Of a DNA stretch of 64,000 bases, positions 1-11,217 are shown in pieces. The translations under genes and the position numbers were made by a program. Source of the DNA: Plazaster borealis (lineage: Eukaryota; Echinodermata; Asteroidea; Forcipulatida; Labidiasteridae); NCBI GenBank assembly GCA_021014325.1, contig CM037472.1, positions 35,364,234 through 35,428,233 on the forward strand. The letters run 5' to 3'. Numbering within the stretch: the stretch's first letter is position 1; every line of letters begins with the position of its first letter. A model generated the notes under the pieces. That model ran no database searches. It was not told the origin of the DNA and saw only the letters and a list, made by a program, of their open reading frames with translations.

Positions 1-480
1 ACGTTCAAGTGTTATTTTTAACAACTTTTTCTAAGGTACCTCTGAAAAGCGTCAGTCTGTTCCAAGAACATTTAGAATTGTTCTACATACTAAATTGGAA
101 GGTTGTTACATTTCCTTTAAATTTTATTTTGGAAAGTGAGTCTCCCGAACCCAGAGGATAAAAACGTCTTAAAGTTCAAAACCCTCAACATCTATATGTA
201 CTTTGTCTTTCCTTTTGTTGCATACTGGCTGAAAGTATTTTAAATTTTGAAGTGGAAGTGTGAAACTGAATGTTTCTCATGTAGTTCAAATAATTCTCCA
301 ATCAATTATAATCTTCCAACCACACTAATAAAGAATTTTGACTTGGGTCAACACTGAGATTACAATTTACGCCTGAAAACCAGCTGAAAGTTGTGTATAG
401 ATCCAGTGACTAAAATTAATTATCACCGACTATTATTGCAGGGACCGATTTCATAAGACTGTAAAGCAGAAAAACTTGAG

Positions 481-638
481 AAAATAGAATTAGCTGTTGC
501 AAACTGCTTACCAACCACAAGGACCTATGGTATAAATGGAAAAAAATAGTTAATGGCCTGATGTTTTGACCCTAGCAGAGTCTTTCTCGAAAGGCTCTGC
601 TATAGGGTCGAAACGTCAGGCCATTAACTATTTTTTTG
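481..638. repeat. foldback element, copy 1
   Basis: Two arms starting AATAGTTAATGGCCTGA (near 545) and its complement ending near 636 surround a CTTTCTCGAAAGG loop. The flank GACCTATGGTATAAATG is shared in inverted orientation with the copy near 14250-14370, so the unit is longer than the hairpin. Confidence 0.75.
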
Positions 639-972
639 CAGAAAAACTTGCTAAGCAAAAAAACCAAACAGGGTACTGATCACACATAATAAACATTACA
701 TGATATTCTGGCTGGTAACCTGTTTTTGCTTAGTAAGATTTGTCTCTACTAAGCAAATTTTGTGTGCTTAAAACAGCTTGATGTAACTGGATGTGGGTTT
801 CTTGTTTCTAATTTCTAAGTCTAAAATCTAAAGCTTGAGCCCCAGCGAATGATACTAAAATGACAAATTCTGCATCAAGCAAAGAGTGATATATGAATCC
901 CGCTTTTGACATTAGAGGTCCAGCAACATAGATGGATTAAATCAACCAAGATAAAGATGCAAAGATTTCATG

Positions 973-1170
973 AAGCCCGGTTTATACTTCCTGCGAATGT
1001 GAATGCGAAGCGAATATTGATGTCACAAATTCACAACGAATAATTCGCAAGAGTTGCCCCGTGCTCAACTTTTGTGAATATTCGTAGTGAAAACAGAGTT
1101 GTGACGTCAAATTCACGTCAAATTCACTTCGCATTCGCATTCGCATTCGCAGGAAGTATGAACCGGGCTT
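973..1170. repeat. MITE-like inverted repeat, 198 bp
   Basis: Terminal inverted repeats beginning AAGCCCGGTTTATACTTCCT and ending with the complement (AGGAAGTATGAACCGGGCTT). Interior has ATTCGCATTCGC repeats. No coding content. Confidence 0.85.
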
Positions 1171-1280
1171 TAGTCATTCCATTCACATATTAAGTGTGAC
1201 CATCAAGAACATTCAAGCAGTGTTATTCCAAGCCATTCTGGTGTGAAGTTAAATCGACAAGCAGTTCTACCTGAGTGTCT

Positions 1281-1618
1281 AAAGCCCTTTTCACACGATC
1301 CCCCAAAAAACCTAGATTCCTTGCGATGAATTTTACGAGCGTGGATTGTTTACTTCTCATCTCACGCTTCAGAGCTTTCCAAAGCTTTCACACGAGGGAG
1401 TGCACAAGGTTCCTTGCAAAAAATTCCACTAGAGTAAGTTTTTGTCGTAGGTCGGTACCTATTACAAAGTTTCACAATGTTTGAGAAATTTCGCAAGGAA
1501 TGTAGAACATGTAAAAAATTGCTGTCCTTTCACACGAAGCTGATTTTGTAATATTTCACAAACATTGAGAAAATTCGTCAGGAATGTTGGTTATTTTCTG
1601 TGGTGTGAAAAGGGCTTA
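1281..1618. repeat. MITE-like element with AAGCCCTTTTCACAC ends
   Basis: Inverted ends AAGCCCTTTTCACAC at 1282 and GTGTGAAAAGGGCTT ending at 1617, with interior blocks (CACAAGGTTCCTTGC, CATTGAGAAAATTCG). A diverged partial copy lies at 31141-31379. Confidence 0.8.
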
Positions 1619-1857
1619 AAATGCAAGATCTAAATATGAACATTCTAAACTATTTGGGAGATGTGACTCTATTGCAGTTATCTAATCAAATCAATCGATG
1701 GCCAGTGAAATCGTTCTGCTCAAGTAAAGCCACTTACCATTTAGAACTGGGCAATATTTTAATTAATATTACAACTGTTTTGATTTCATTTTGGACCACT
1801 TTTTGTATTGTCTTCATAGTTTAAAAGTTTGGCTTCACCAACGTATCATGTATCAAT

Positions 1858-2212
1858 AAGCAATTTGCGAGTTAGATTTGAATAATGTCTGGTACAATGA
1901 CTTCCTTGATTACAAGTTACCGCTTAAATCTGAATTCCTCAGACAGTTGCTATGCACATCATTCGGGGCTAGCTTTTGCGTAGTTACGTAAAAGCGAACG
2001 GTGAACACCCAAACACAATTCTGAATGAATGTGTAAGGCACAATGGTACCAGGGTTTGCTCATCAGGAGATTGCTATACAAAAGCTTGCCCCGAACCATT
2101 TGACATAGCAACTGTCTCTATAGTCTGAGGAATTCAAATTTAAGTGGTAACTTGTGACTAAGCAAGTTATTGTACCAGACTTTATTCAAATCTAACTCGC
2201 AAATGGCTTGTT
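1858..2212. repeat. long-armed palindromic element, 355 bp
   Basis: Arms of roughly 100-130 bp: AATTTGCGAGTTAGATTTGA at the left end and TCAAATCTAACTCGCAAATG at the right. A second copy of the family, interrupted by another element, is at 28192-28755. Confidence 0.85.
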
Positions 2213-2334
2213 GGAAACTGTCTTGAAAGATTTCAATTATAATTATTTTGGTCTTGAAAAAAAAGCAACATTGGAGAGGCATTGTTAACCATTGTATTGA
2301 CCACACTCTTGACTGAAAACTCTAGCACAGTTAC

Positions 2335-2668
2335 GAACAAACATAGAGGTAAAAACACCAACACTTTCACTAGCAGACGAGGACCGTCTCTGGCATGCAC
2401 TAGAAGGAGCTACGGATGAAGAAGTAGTAAGGACGGTGCTACTAGCTTTAGAAGATTTGTAAGAAGACTTAGACGACGAAGCAAACAGGGATCTACTCCT
2501 AGAGGATGCGGAGGAGGAGGAAGAGGAGGAAGAGGTGCGGGTTGATTTAGAAGAGCAGGATTCTTCTGGTGTGAGAGTGGAAGAAGATGGGTTCTGGGGG
2601 TCAACCTCTTTGTCCTTGATGTGGAGGGACTGGATCAGGAACTCCCGCACGTCTTTCTCAGTTTCTTT
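2335..2668 (-). CDS. RyR: RyR exon w47 with serine-rich extension (3' border uncertain)
   Basis: Starts phase 0 after CAG with KETEKDVREFLIQSLHIKDK, matching the DTEDEVRDxIRSNIHLQGK block. The frame then stays open through a strongly serine-rich low-complexity stretch (SSSSSSSSASSRSRSLF, SSSKSSYKSSK) to a stop near 2285. No vertebrate RyR has a serine tract here, where RWQMALY should follow. Possible donors are GTAACT (border 2335, used here) and GTGAAA (2371); I cannot decide. No further RyR exon is visible down to base 1. Confidence 0.72.
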
Positions 2669-3174
2669 CTGTTGTTGAGAAGAGAGCAAGATGGTAATAT
2701 GACTTATTATTATCAAGAAATATTGTAAGTTGTTACCTTTCAACTTTCCTGGCTTGATTGGCAGCATATTGCGCCACAGCACCTTGTAAACCATTACATG
2801 GTGCTATGTAAAGGAAAAAAGGTCTTGTACTTTGAAAACGTAGCTCCACGTACCTTGCAGAAAAAATACTGAATGTTGGAGCACCACTGAGTGACGAATT
2901 TGAGCACTATATAAGAAGCCACTATTACTATTAATTATTAGCAACCTTGACATTTGGAAAAAAATGTAATTCTGTTTATAAGACATTCAGTCGGTAAATA
3001 TTGAAACTCAAAAGCAATTATATCTCTCACAACAAACTGATAATTATCACAATTTTAGGTATTTTGGGGTAGCCTTATATTCTTGAAATTTTCTTTATAT
3101 TTCTGCAAATATTTGTTTTTGTCAGTTTGACAATTTTAGAATTTTTGAAATTAAGAAAACCACTGATGTATCTT

Positions 3175-3288
3175 GGGCCCAATTTCATGGCCCTGTTTCC
3201 ATAGAATTCCTTGCTTAAGGTGCCCTGTACGATTCTATGGGCTGTAAGTCTAGAATTCCGCAGTAAGAAGTGGCATGAAATTGGGCCC
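3175..3288. repeat. GGGCCCAATTTCATG foldback element, 114 bp
   Basis: Starts GGGCCCAATTTCATGGC and ends with the complement GCATGAAATTGGGCCC. Smallest clear member of the most abundant foldback family in the window. Confidence 0.88.
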
Positions 3289-3325
3289 TAACTGTTAAAC
3301 AAACTACACAAAACCATAATCATAC

Positions 3326-3601
3326 CTGCTGGAATTTGACCTTTGCTTGTTGAACAAGCTCTTGTTCCCGCGCTCCGTACAGGTTCATCCCAATGGGCAG
3401 CATGCGCTTCAGACAGACAACCACCAGGCTGGTGGGTGACCCTTGACCTTCAACCCGGCAATCCCTTGCTGCTTTGAGGCCAGCTCCAGGGTCTTCTGGT
3501 GGGGTCAAGCCCATCCTGCGATTGGATGTTGCAGATGCAAGGAGGGCGGCATTTTCTGCTTCCATCTGGGCCACAAAGTTCTGCTCTTCACGACGGCAGT
3601 T
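3326..3601 (-). CDS. RyR: RyR exon w46
   Basis: 276 bp, phase 0 in and out. Encodes NCRREEQNFVAQMEAENAAL, a divergent linker rich in P, G and R (NRRMGLTPPEDPGAGLKAAR), then SLVVVCLKRMLPIGMNLYGA and [35 protein letters not shown] and LKRLLPIGLN are the vertebrate anchors. The linker is where mammalian RyR1 has its short optional exon. Donor GTATGA. Confidence 0.96.
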
Positions 3602-3790
3602 CTAAAAGCATTATAAATTTGAAATATTACCATCATTCTACTACATGAGTCAAATTTAAATCCATAAATCATAAATCATAAATCCACAAGCATGAGAACT
3701 GGAAACAGCCAATCAGTTTTAATACATAATCTTTGTAAAGCGCCAATAATATTTCTTTACAGAAACAATCTTGTTATTTCATAACCATTC

Positions 3791-4091
3791 AGAGACCATT
3801 CATTTCTGTTTAATCATCATCATACACCCATACATGGGTAATATTGTAGATTTTTTTTTGTACACAATTTTTCCAGTGAAAAAGTCTGAACAAAATAAAA
3901 CGTTGTATTATTTTAGAAATAGAAACATAGATACTATATTAACATGGAAAACATTGGAAAATGTCAATTCAGGACATGGCCTTCACTTTGACCCCTTTAG
4001 TTGAATGGAAGTAGGTCAGATCTTACAGCCATTTGCGGCCACTTTGGGTATTTTGGTGTAAGTCTTCTGCGGCTGCTATGGACTCTAAAGG
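3791..4091. repeat. dispersed element with AGAGACCATTCATTTCTGT end, copy 1
   Basis: Shares its 5' AGAGACCATTCATTTCTGT, the internal AACATGGAAAACATT block and a GGACTCTAAAGG end with 57251-57550. The ends are inverted copies of one another in the second copy, so this is a MITE-like unit. Confidence 0.75.
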
Positions 4092-4220
4092 GATAAGCTC
4101 TGATCACATCAGCAATGGCATTCAACAAATGCCTCAATTCAATTCCACTGAAACACACATAATTTGCAACAGGAAATAAGTGACAAGTCAAAGTAAAGGG
4201 GACAATCCAGTAGAACTTAC

Positions 4221-4308
4221 TGCAGATCTTGACCAGCAGTTGAAGATGCTGGAGACTTCAGTGAAGAGGTTTTCAGCCTCCAAGGAGGGACACTTCAACC
4301 ACTTGGCT
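4221..4308 (-). CDS. RyR: RyR exon w45
   Basis: 88 bp, phase 2 in, phase 0 out. Encodes RAKWLKCPSLEAENLFTEVS then SIFNCWSRSA, matching [30 protein letters not shown]. Donor GTAAGT. Confidence 0.95.
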
Positions 4309-4371
4309 CTGTACAGTCACAAAAACAAAAACAAAAATCCAATGTAATTTCTTTCAGACTAAATAGTTCCT

Positions 4372-4807
4372 AAAGCCCTTGTTACACGAGGCAATTTTTC
4401 CAGGCAACTTCATCTGTTTGGAACTCCTTGCCTGGTGTATGTTTCCCTCCATCCTACAGTCTAGACTGTTTTTTAAAAGAGGAATATCAATTCCTACCTT
4501 CAGCTCCCCTGAGTTGTTTTCATCTTTATTATTTTCTTCTTCTAGCCCCTTACCAAGAGTGGTTTTTAGCGTTGTTTGGGGTAAACTTGCAAAGAAAACA
4601 CTCCAAAAAACAAACAAACAAACTTGGAGGCAACCAACTTCACTGCATTCAATAGGAACACTTACGAGTTGCACAAGGGACATTGTTCAACTGTGTCTCA
4701 CTATCCCCAAGAAAATTATGCGTAAATTGAAATGCGAAATGTCTTCCCTTCTTGGAGATTGCCTGGAACAAGTTGCCTGTAAATTGCCTCCTGTGAGATG
4801 GCCCTGA
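4372..4807. repeat. MITE-like element, AAGCCCTTGTTACACGAGGC ends
   Basis: Left end AAGCCCTTGTTACACGAGGC and right end GCCTCCTGTGAGATGGCCCT are imperfect complements. A shorter relative is at 50288-50506. An internal open frame of 142 codons (4379-4807, plus strand) coincides exactly with the repeat and has no recognisable domain. Confidence 0.75.
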
Positions 4808-5618
4808 GGTTTCCAACCTAAGATAGTTAAGTTGTTCGCTATTGTGGAATCCTTGCTTTTGTTGAAACATAATTCTTTTTTTGACAATAAAGATAAACTG
4901 ACACAAGTATTTTCAACTTTATAGGTCATAAGATATCGAGTCCAGGCCCAGTCCAATTACAACACTCAAGATAAAGTGTTGAAAGAGACAATAAGAAAAT
5001 GCTTTTACAAATCAGGGCTCCAAATTTACACTGTACTGCAGGCCCGAGGCCAGTGATTATAGCATCGGGCCAGTAAACCCATGACTGGGCAAGTCTGGCG
5101 GTCTTGTGTTTTTGTTCACATGTTGACTTTTAGTCTGATAAATCTCTTTCAGTTCTGTTGAGTTTTGAAGAATTCTTACCCATAATACAAATGAGATAAA
5201 CCTTCTCTTAGTGCTCGTTCAAATTAAAACAAGTGTTAAACTGTGTACGTATTTTTCTCTCAGTTCGATTCTGGTCTTAGAAAAAAAGATCTAGTCCAGT
5301 AACTATTTTGAGCTACAAGCCCTGTGGTCTTTTGGGAATTTTTCCCACAAATACGAGCCCCGCAGACGGAAAAATTTAGAAGGATTTGGAGCTTTGTGTT
5401 TTAGAGTTTAATAACATCCATGTGAACGGTATCGACACCACAAAATATATCTTTCAAAAAGCTGAACAGGTTTGAAAAGAACGAGGGATCAAATATTGCA
5501 CTTTTATGATGAGTATATTGAACAAATCCAGAATCTTTTTAACACTGGTAAACAAAAAAGTGCTTAAACAAAATTTGCTTCCACAAGAGCTTTGGTATAT
5601 TATTTCATTTGGATTTAC

Positions 5619-5689
5619 CTCTGAGAATCAACGAACTTGATCAGTAGTGGGTATAATGCATAAAGATCTCTCACAATCAGATGATAATC
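5619..5689 (-). CDS. RyR: RyR exon w44
   Basis: 71 bp, phase 0 in, phase 2 out. Encodes DYHLIVRDLYALYPLLIKFV then DSQ, matching LARDLYAFYPLLIRFVDYNRAKW. Donor GTAAAT. Confidence 0.95.
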
Positions 5690-6181
5690 CTGCAAAATAT
5701 ATAAAAATAAATATCTGAGAAAAAGACTAATATTTCCACACACAAAAACAAAAAATTATAAAACATCAGTCATACTTTTCTTCAATAACACAAGACTTTT
5801 CATTTTAATTTTTTTTTCCAGAACTTCCTCACTGAACACAGATCACAGAAATAGAACTCTGAGAATGCTATGTCCGAATCTGCTCTGAGGCAATTCATGA
5901 CAGCTGCCATTTTTGCTGTAAGGGCAATTTCAGTTTCCCATTGGTTGATCTGATTACTTTTTCTATACAGGCAGGTCATATGACATCGACACTCTATGTC
6001 CACAACTGCCATAGAAAATGTGTACAGCAGAAAACAGAAAGCAGAAAACAGTTGAGCTAAGCGATCTCTGTGTTCTATGTCTACGACACAGAAACACAAA
6101 ATAACCAAATATAATATATCCATAAAATATAAATAGTTGGAAGAGTACGCTATAAGAATGATAAACTAAATAGTAAAGATC

Positions 6182-6478
6182 CGGGCCCAATTTCTTAAAG
6201 CTATTTACCAGTAAGCACATTTTTATGCTTACTAAATCAGAAAAACATGTGTAAGCAAATGTATACTTCATAAACGATAGAGAAGATTTGACAGCACGTG
6301 TGTGCATTCATAATGGATTTGCATTGTTCTGTCACTCATCTGCTTACAAGAACCACTCATCAAGCTAGCATGCCTTTTGCTTTGCTTACAGTTAGCAGTG
6401 TACATCAAATAGAAATTCTGCTAATGGCTGCTCCATAAGCAGAAAATGTCTGCTTACAGGCTTTATGCAATTGGGTTC
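6182..6478. repeat. GGGCCCAATTTC foldback family member, 297 bp
   Basis: Begins GGGCCCAATTTCTTAAAGCT and ends TTATGCAATTGGGTTC, with TGCTTACTAAATCAG-type interior typical of this family. Confidence 0.7.
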
Positions 6479-6622
6479 TGTAAATAGGCACTTGGATATT
6501 ATTCCACAGCATTTGAAGGGATTCAAAATCAAATTTTTTGTTTTTTCTCTCTTCTGTTAGAGATCATGTCAAACCCTAGTATAAAACACAATCATGTGAA
6601 AAGGCTGAAGTTGACCCCTGAC

Positions 6623-6801
6623 CTCTAGTATTGCAAACTCAGCCTCTTCCATCTCATTGCCTCCCATGGGGAATTCCTTCTTAAGAGTCTCCTCTGCTGC
6701 GAAGACCGTTTCCATCTTGCCTCTCAGCTTGACGATGACAGGAAGGAAATGGGTCTTCAATAACTCTTCCTTAACATCGTTCAAGATGGGCTGGGCATTG
6801 G
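6623..6801 (-). CDS. RyR: RyR exon w43
   Basis: 179 bp, phase 1 in, phase 0 out. Encodes ANAQPILNDVKEELLKTHFL, PVIVKLRGKMETVFAAEETL and EMEEAEFAILE, matching KPQLLKTHFLPLMEKLKKKAATVVSEEDHL. Donor GTCAGG. Confidence 0.96.
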
Positions 6802-6923
6802 CTGTGGGTTAAAAACATAGAAAAACATACAAACCAGTTCATGAATTTTTAGTTGAAACTTTTAATCTTTGACAACTTGTGCAAAGGAGAAAATACATTT
6901 TCTTGTGAGAATGAGACATAATT

Positions 6924-7409
6924 CTTAAAGAGGGGCTCCAAGGTCAAATTAATTTTCCAATAGATAGAGCCCTCCTGAAAGTGGGAAAAAAGTTACAAGT
7001 CTCTACCTCTTGTTAAAATGGTGTAAAATTATATTTTATTTGACACTATTTCAGAGCGCAATTTGAAATATGACGTCATCGAACAGCAAAAACAAATGGG
7101 TCTGTACATTCCAAAGAGGAATTTCTGCACCAGTCATCAGCTTTTGATTGAATTTCATCAGAAATCAGGAGTGAACTGAAAATTCTCTGTACAAAAATGT
7201 ACAGACCATATATTTGAATTTTGTTTGTCATCAAGCGTTTTTGGATTTGGACAAAAATTGCACTTGAAGGGTTTCAAACACTGGCATTTTAAATCATTTT
7301 AATGTGAGGTTAGAGACTTGTCATTTTTCCCCCATTTTCATAAGGACGCTATCTATCGGAAAATGAGTGGATCACAAAATTGAATTTGACCTTGGAGCCC
7401 CTCTTTAAG
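6924..7409. repeat. MITE with perfect 27-bp terminal inverted repeats
   Basis: The 27 bases from 6924 (CTTAAAGAGGGGCTCC...) and those ending at 7409 (...GGAGCCCCTCTTTAAG) are exact complements. Sub-terminal blocks (ATAGATAG...CTATCTATC and AGTCTCTAACCTC-type) are also inverted. 486 bp, no coding potential. Confidence 0.9.
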
Positions 7410-7829
7410 TATCCAAAATACTAAGTTTATTGCAAACAAAAACCAATCTCTAGGATAAAAGAGAACAAATCCATACTAAATATTCACACATTGAAGTCAA
7501 CCAATGCATACAAGGTTCATAACTTCAAAAAAACATTGTCAGACCTTTTGGTAGTGGAGATAGAATTGTAATAGGTAAAAAAACTTACAATAACCGAAAT
7601 CCTTAACCCGATATTCTTTATGAACATAAAAATTGGGCACACCAAAAGCGACTACTGTTTAAACACCCCCTCCCCCACACTCCTTTAGCAACCTATTTTG
7701 GCGTTCTTGTGAAGGGCAACTATCATTTTACAAAAAAGAAAACCCAAAATATTTTGTTCTTAGAAGTGTGGACAAACCGCAATTTGGGAGAGGAAATTGC
7801 AGAAAAAACTGAAGAGATGAAATACTGAC

Positions 7830-7945
7830 CAGCTATACGTGTCATCCACGGTGAATCATCAGATCCGAGGTTGTGTTTGATGAGTGTCAACACGTTACCC
7901 AGAGTGATGTTCAGATGGGTGGAGTTTACCATGGTCCAGTAATTG
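7830..7945 (-). CDS. RyR: RyR exon w42
   Basis: 116 bp, phase 2 in, phase 1 out. Encodes GNYWTMVNSTHLNITLGNVL, TLIKHNLGSDDSPWMTRIA, matching [31 protein letters not shown]. Acceptor ATATAG, donor GTCAGT. Confidence 0.96.
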
Positions 7946-8384
7946 CTATATAACCATCAGAGACAACACAAACAGGACAACATAAGCAACGGAGTCAAAG
8001 AGCGAAACAATATTTGTTGTTCATATAAGAACAGCTGCATGTAACCCAGATGGAAATTGCACAATTTAGCTGTGATAGTCGATTGTTTTATATGCCCTGT
8101 ATTTTTTAATGTTATCTCCTTGTACATAGGGAAGTCAAATTTCATGCTTTTCATCGTGACAATAAATATTTTGATTCTTGAATCTTGATTTAAAATCAAG
8201 TGGAATGGAATGAATATTATGGATACCAAACCAATTTTGTACTTTTTTTAGGAACTTCATGATGTTCTTTTATTTCTCATCTAATGCAATGAAATATTGT
8301 ATATTAACACAAACTTCCAAGAAGGTTCAATCAAAAAGCCTTAGCAAGTGATAACATCACAACCAGGTTTGTTTGTGCAGTACT

Positions 8385-8560
8385 GGTCAAGCATTACATA
8401 CCAAGTGTGGATCTGAGAAGAAAAGAGGTCCATATAATGACTTGGAACACTATGTGGACTTACACACGTCCACATAGTGTTTTCACCAGTGTTGAAGAAT
8501 AATTATTTTTCCTTAAAAGTGCACAGAACAGAGCAATGTCCACAGAGTGTATGTAAAACA
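8385..8560 (+). repeat. dispersed repeat, copy 1 (opposite strand copy at 11360-11545)
   Basis: Blocks CACTATGTGGACTTACACAC, GTGCACAGAACAGAG and AATGTCCACAGAG recur as complements around 11380-11530, in the same order when inverted. Confidence 0.7.
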
Positions 8561-9370
8561 GAGCTGTGTGGATCAATTACACTTGGGCAGGTCCAGGGAG
8601 GTTTGAGGTTGTGTGGGATAGTAAGGATTGGATACATTCTAAAAGTAATGAGAATAAAGGAACAGCCAGAAAGGGACTTGAGATTCATGCGAGTCATTCA
8701 ACGCAACCGTGTTTCTATCACAATGAAGTACTTCTCTTTCACTCTACCAAACTTCATACATGAACAAATGTACGCACATTGAACATGTTGTTCTGTACGT
8801 CTTTCTTTGGAACTAGTTGCTAGATATCATCAATTTTTTACCTGAAATGTTTGTCCTTTTCAGGGTTTCCAGAACAGCTGTGTGCATGTGCCTCTGCGCA
8901 AAGTACACATGAGTACTTGGAGGAGTGCTATAGTCTTGTGCTAGTACTTTTTGACGCTCAAACTGTTCATAACTTGCTGCAATTCACTGGATGAGGGCTC
9001 TACAAACAGCGCCCTCTACATGTGAATTGAATTTCAGCAAGGATTATATTGTGTACAGTATGAACAGCAAAGACTAACGTCTATGAATCAAGACTAGAGA
9101 AGCGCATGAACCCTTTGCAGATATGACTTCAACATGTAGAACCACAAACAGGTCAGAGGTCAGAAATCAAAGTACAGAAAGCACAATGACTTTAAATTGC
9201 TCTTTACACCATTACATGCATAACTACCAGAACTAGGAATGGAATGGAACGTTTCCACAAAAACAAAACTTCTGGCAGGAGAAAAAACTGCACAAGTTTT
9301 AAAAACCAAATACAGGTACTGAAACTAAAAACCACTACTGAAACTACAGACAGGAAAAACACATATTCAC

Positions 9371-9424
9371 CCTTGCCTCCGACAGATGTTATCAGGACCT
9401 TGTGTCCACCAGAAATGAAGATAG
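9371..9424 (-). CDS. RyR: RyR exon w41 (54-bp mini-exon)
   Basis: 54 bp, phase 2 in and out. Encodes SYLHFWWTQGPDNICRRQG, matching SYMSRWWEHGPENN. Acceptor CTAAG, donor GTGAAT. Identified by the double tryptophan and phase. Confidence 0.9.
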
Positions 9425-9637
9425 CTTAGGGTAGAACAGAATGATTAATTGATCAAATTAACAAGAGCAAGTTTGCATTTTTGGGTGTATGTGATTCATC
9501 TGGACAAAGAGGAGAAACAGATTTGATTATGTAAAGATAAATTCCTGTGAACTATTTGTAGCAAGTGCTTTTGCTCATAATTGGAATATGCTCATTTTGG
9601 GGAACCTGCCACACACACACGTTTGTGAATCCCGCTA

Positions 9638-9732
9638 ATCGAGGACTTCTCTTTGTTCTCCCATTGTTAGGACGAAGCAAGAACGCCCTCGCTCTGTCAA
9701 ACACCCGGATCCCTTTTGTTAAAGTCCTCGGT
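9638..9732. repeat. short palindromic element (CGAGGACTTC ends), copy 1
   Basis: Starts CGAGGACTTCTCTTTGTTCT and ends AAAGTCCTCGG; an outer pair of ACACACACACGT tracts is also inverted. Copy 2 at 15417-15523. Confidence 0.75.
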
Positions 9733-10305
9733 TTCAATGGATAGACACGCTCACACACACACGTGTGTAAACACCTGCAATCGGGAACCTCCTACTGTCC
9801 CTCTTTTGAAGGAGGACAGATACCAAAAGCTGAAGATGAAAACGTTAACAGGCACATCATTGTTTCAGTACTGTTTAATTGTGACTTCTTCCCTGCTAAT
9901 GCTTATCAAATAAGTTTATAAACATTGTTTCCGCTTAGCAGCTCTATGAAAATCAGCCCTGGTGTAACTATGGTGTAAAAGAAATAAATAATTTAGCCAA
10001 CACATTCCCTTCTTAGACCCTATACACACAATATTGACTGGAGTGCCAACTCTTGATTCTATACACATACATTTATTCTAAGCCTACTGGGCCCAGACAT
10101 GACATGTGTGTAACTGAAGTAAGTTTTTCATCAAAGAGTAAAATGTTTCAATTTTTTGCACTGAGTCGAAAAGTTCAATTACATCACTTAAGAGATTTTA
10201 GTGCTCATATTTATTCTAGATAAAGAATGACCATATAAAAACTACCGTATTTAAATTGTAACAATTTGTACCCAAATATGGAAGAGCCCGCTCAGCTTTG
10301 AACAC

Positions 10306-10594
10306 TTAACTCTTTCAGTGCCCAGCTTTTCTGTACACAAAAATAAATAAAAAAGTCTTTCTCACCAAACAAAATATCTTGCTGATTTGTGTTGCCTTGG
10401 TACATCCCAAAGTCAATAGTATTTCTTGAGTGATAATGCCCTCTTGTGATAACATGTATACTATGGGTCGTACATGTACGATTGATTACACTTTTTTGAG
10501 TACATAAAAAAGATCGCACATGAACGATACTGGCGCTTTGGGAATAAATAAAATAGATCATACATGTACGACCTTATGGCACTGAAAGAGTTAA
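10306..10594. repeat. piggyBac-like MITE candidate with TTAA ends, 289 bp
   Basis: Starts TTAACTCTTTCAGTGCC and ends with the exact complement GGCACTGAAAGAGTTAA. TTAA at both ends fits the TTAA target duplication of piggyBac elements; the interior is AT-rich with TACATGTACGA motifs. Confidence 0.7.
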
Positions 10595-10657
10595 GGCAAG
10601 TTTGCACTCTAGCCAATAGCGCTATGATCTCCCTTCTCTATGTTATTCTGAAATTAC

Positions 10658-10793
10658 CTGCATAGCACGGGTAGAATGACCTCAATGACATGGGGTGCCT
10701 CACTGTATGTGGCACCTGTAGTAGCCATTTGATCTAGTTCCTTCATGACGGCTTCCAGGGTGGGGATACCTGCAGTGAGTCTCAGGAGCTCCT
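10658..10793 (-). CDS. RyR: RyR exon w40
   Basis: 136 bp, phase 1 in, phase 2 out. Encodes EELLRLTAGIPTLEAVMKEL, DQMATTGATYSEAPHVIEVI and LPVLC, matching VEEMCPDIPVLERLM and TxMPHVIEVxLPMLCSY. A second in-phase acceptor (GCAG before 10769) would remove eight residues (EELLRLTA); I prefer the longer form because the EE and leucine positions align. Donor GTAATT. Confidence 0.92.
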
Positions 10794-10870
10794 CTGCTCT
10801 CCGAAGGGAAGCAACAAAATGTTGAACAAAATATTGTCAAAAAAATGCAACTCAAAGATGACCTTGTGTA

Positions 10871-11217
10871 TTAATAATAATAATAATAACTAGTTCTTAT
10901 ATAGCCCATTTTACAATAACGTATCAACGCGCTTTACATTAGTACCCTGGTCATTGGGCCAATAATATCCTTCAATCTTTCTCAGCTCCCTGGGGAGTAT
11001 ACAGCCCCGGTCTGCCGTGGCGCTCCAAAAGGCTTTTTCAAACACAATATCAACCTCTACCCTCGCAGGTACCCGTTTATACCCCATGGTGGAAAGAAGC
11101 AATTATAATAAAGCATCTTGCTCAGGGACACAAGTGTCATGACCGGGACTCGAACCCACACCTCGATGACTTAACCACCAGAACTTGAACTTGATGCGCT
11201 AAACCGCTCGGCCCAAC
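10871..11217 (-). mobile_element. tRNA-derived composite SINE, near complete
   Basis: On the minus strand: tRNA-like head GGGCCGAGCGGTTTAGCGCA, B-box-like GGTGTGGGTTCGAGTCCCGG, then ACTTGTGTCCCTGAGCAAGA, a body, and a tail GCGCTTTGA-type/TATATAAG followed by (TTA)n. Best reference copy for the family in this window; it also provides the empty site for the insertion at 38194. Confidence 0.85.

Noticed and set aside
1..2284. Search for the next RyR exon (RWQMALY and calmodulin-binding block)
   Set aside because: No matching peptide on the minus strand; the region is filled by four inverted-repeat elements. The next exon is presumably beyond the window.
4379..4807. 142-codon plus-strand open frame
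   Set aside because: Its borders coincide with a MITE-like repeat; composition is low-complexity and no domain is seen.
5800..6307. Overlapping 107- and 114-codon minus-strand frames
   Set aside because: Hydrophobic and Cys/Phe-rich by AT-rich composition, partly within a foldback element; no splice logic links them to RyR.
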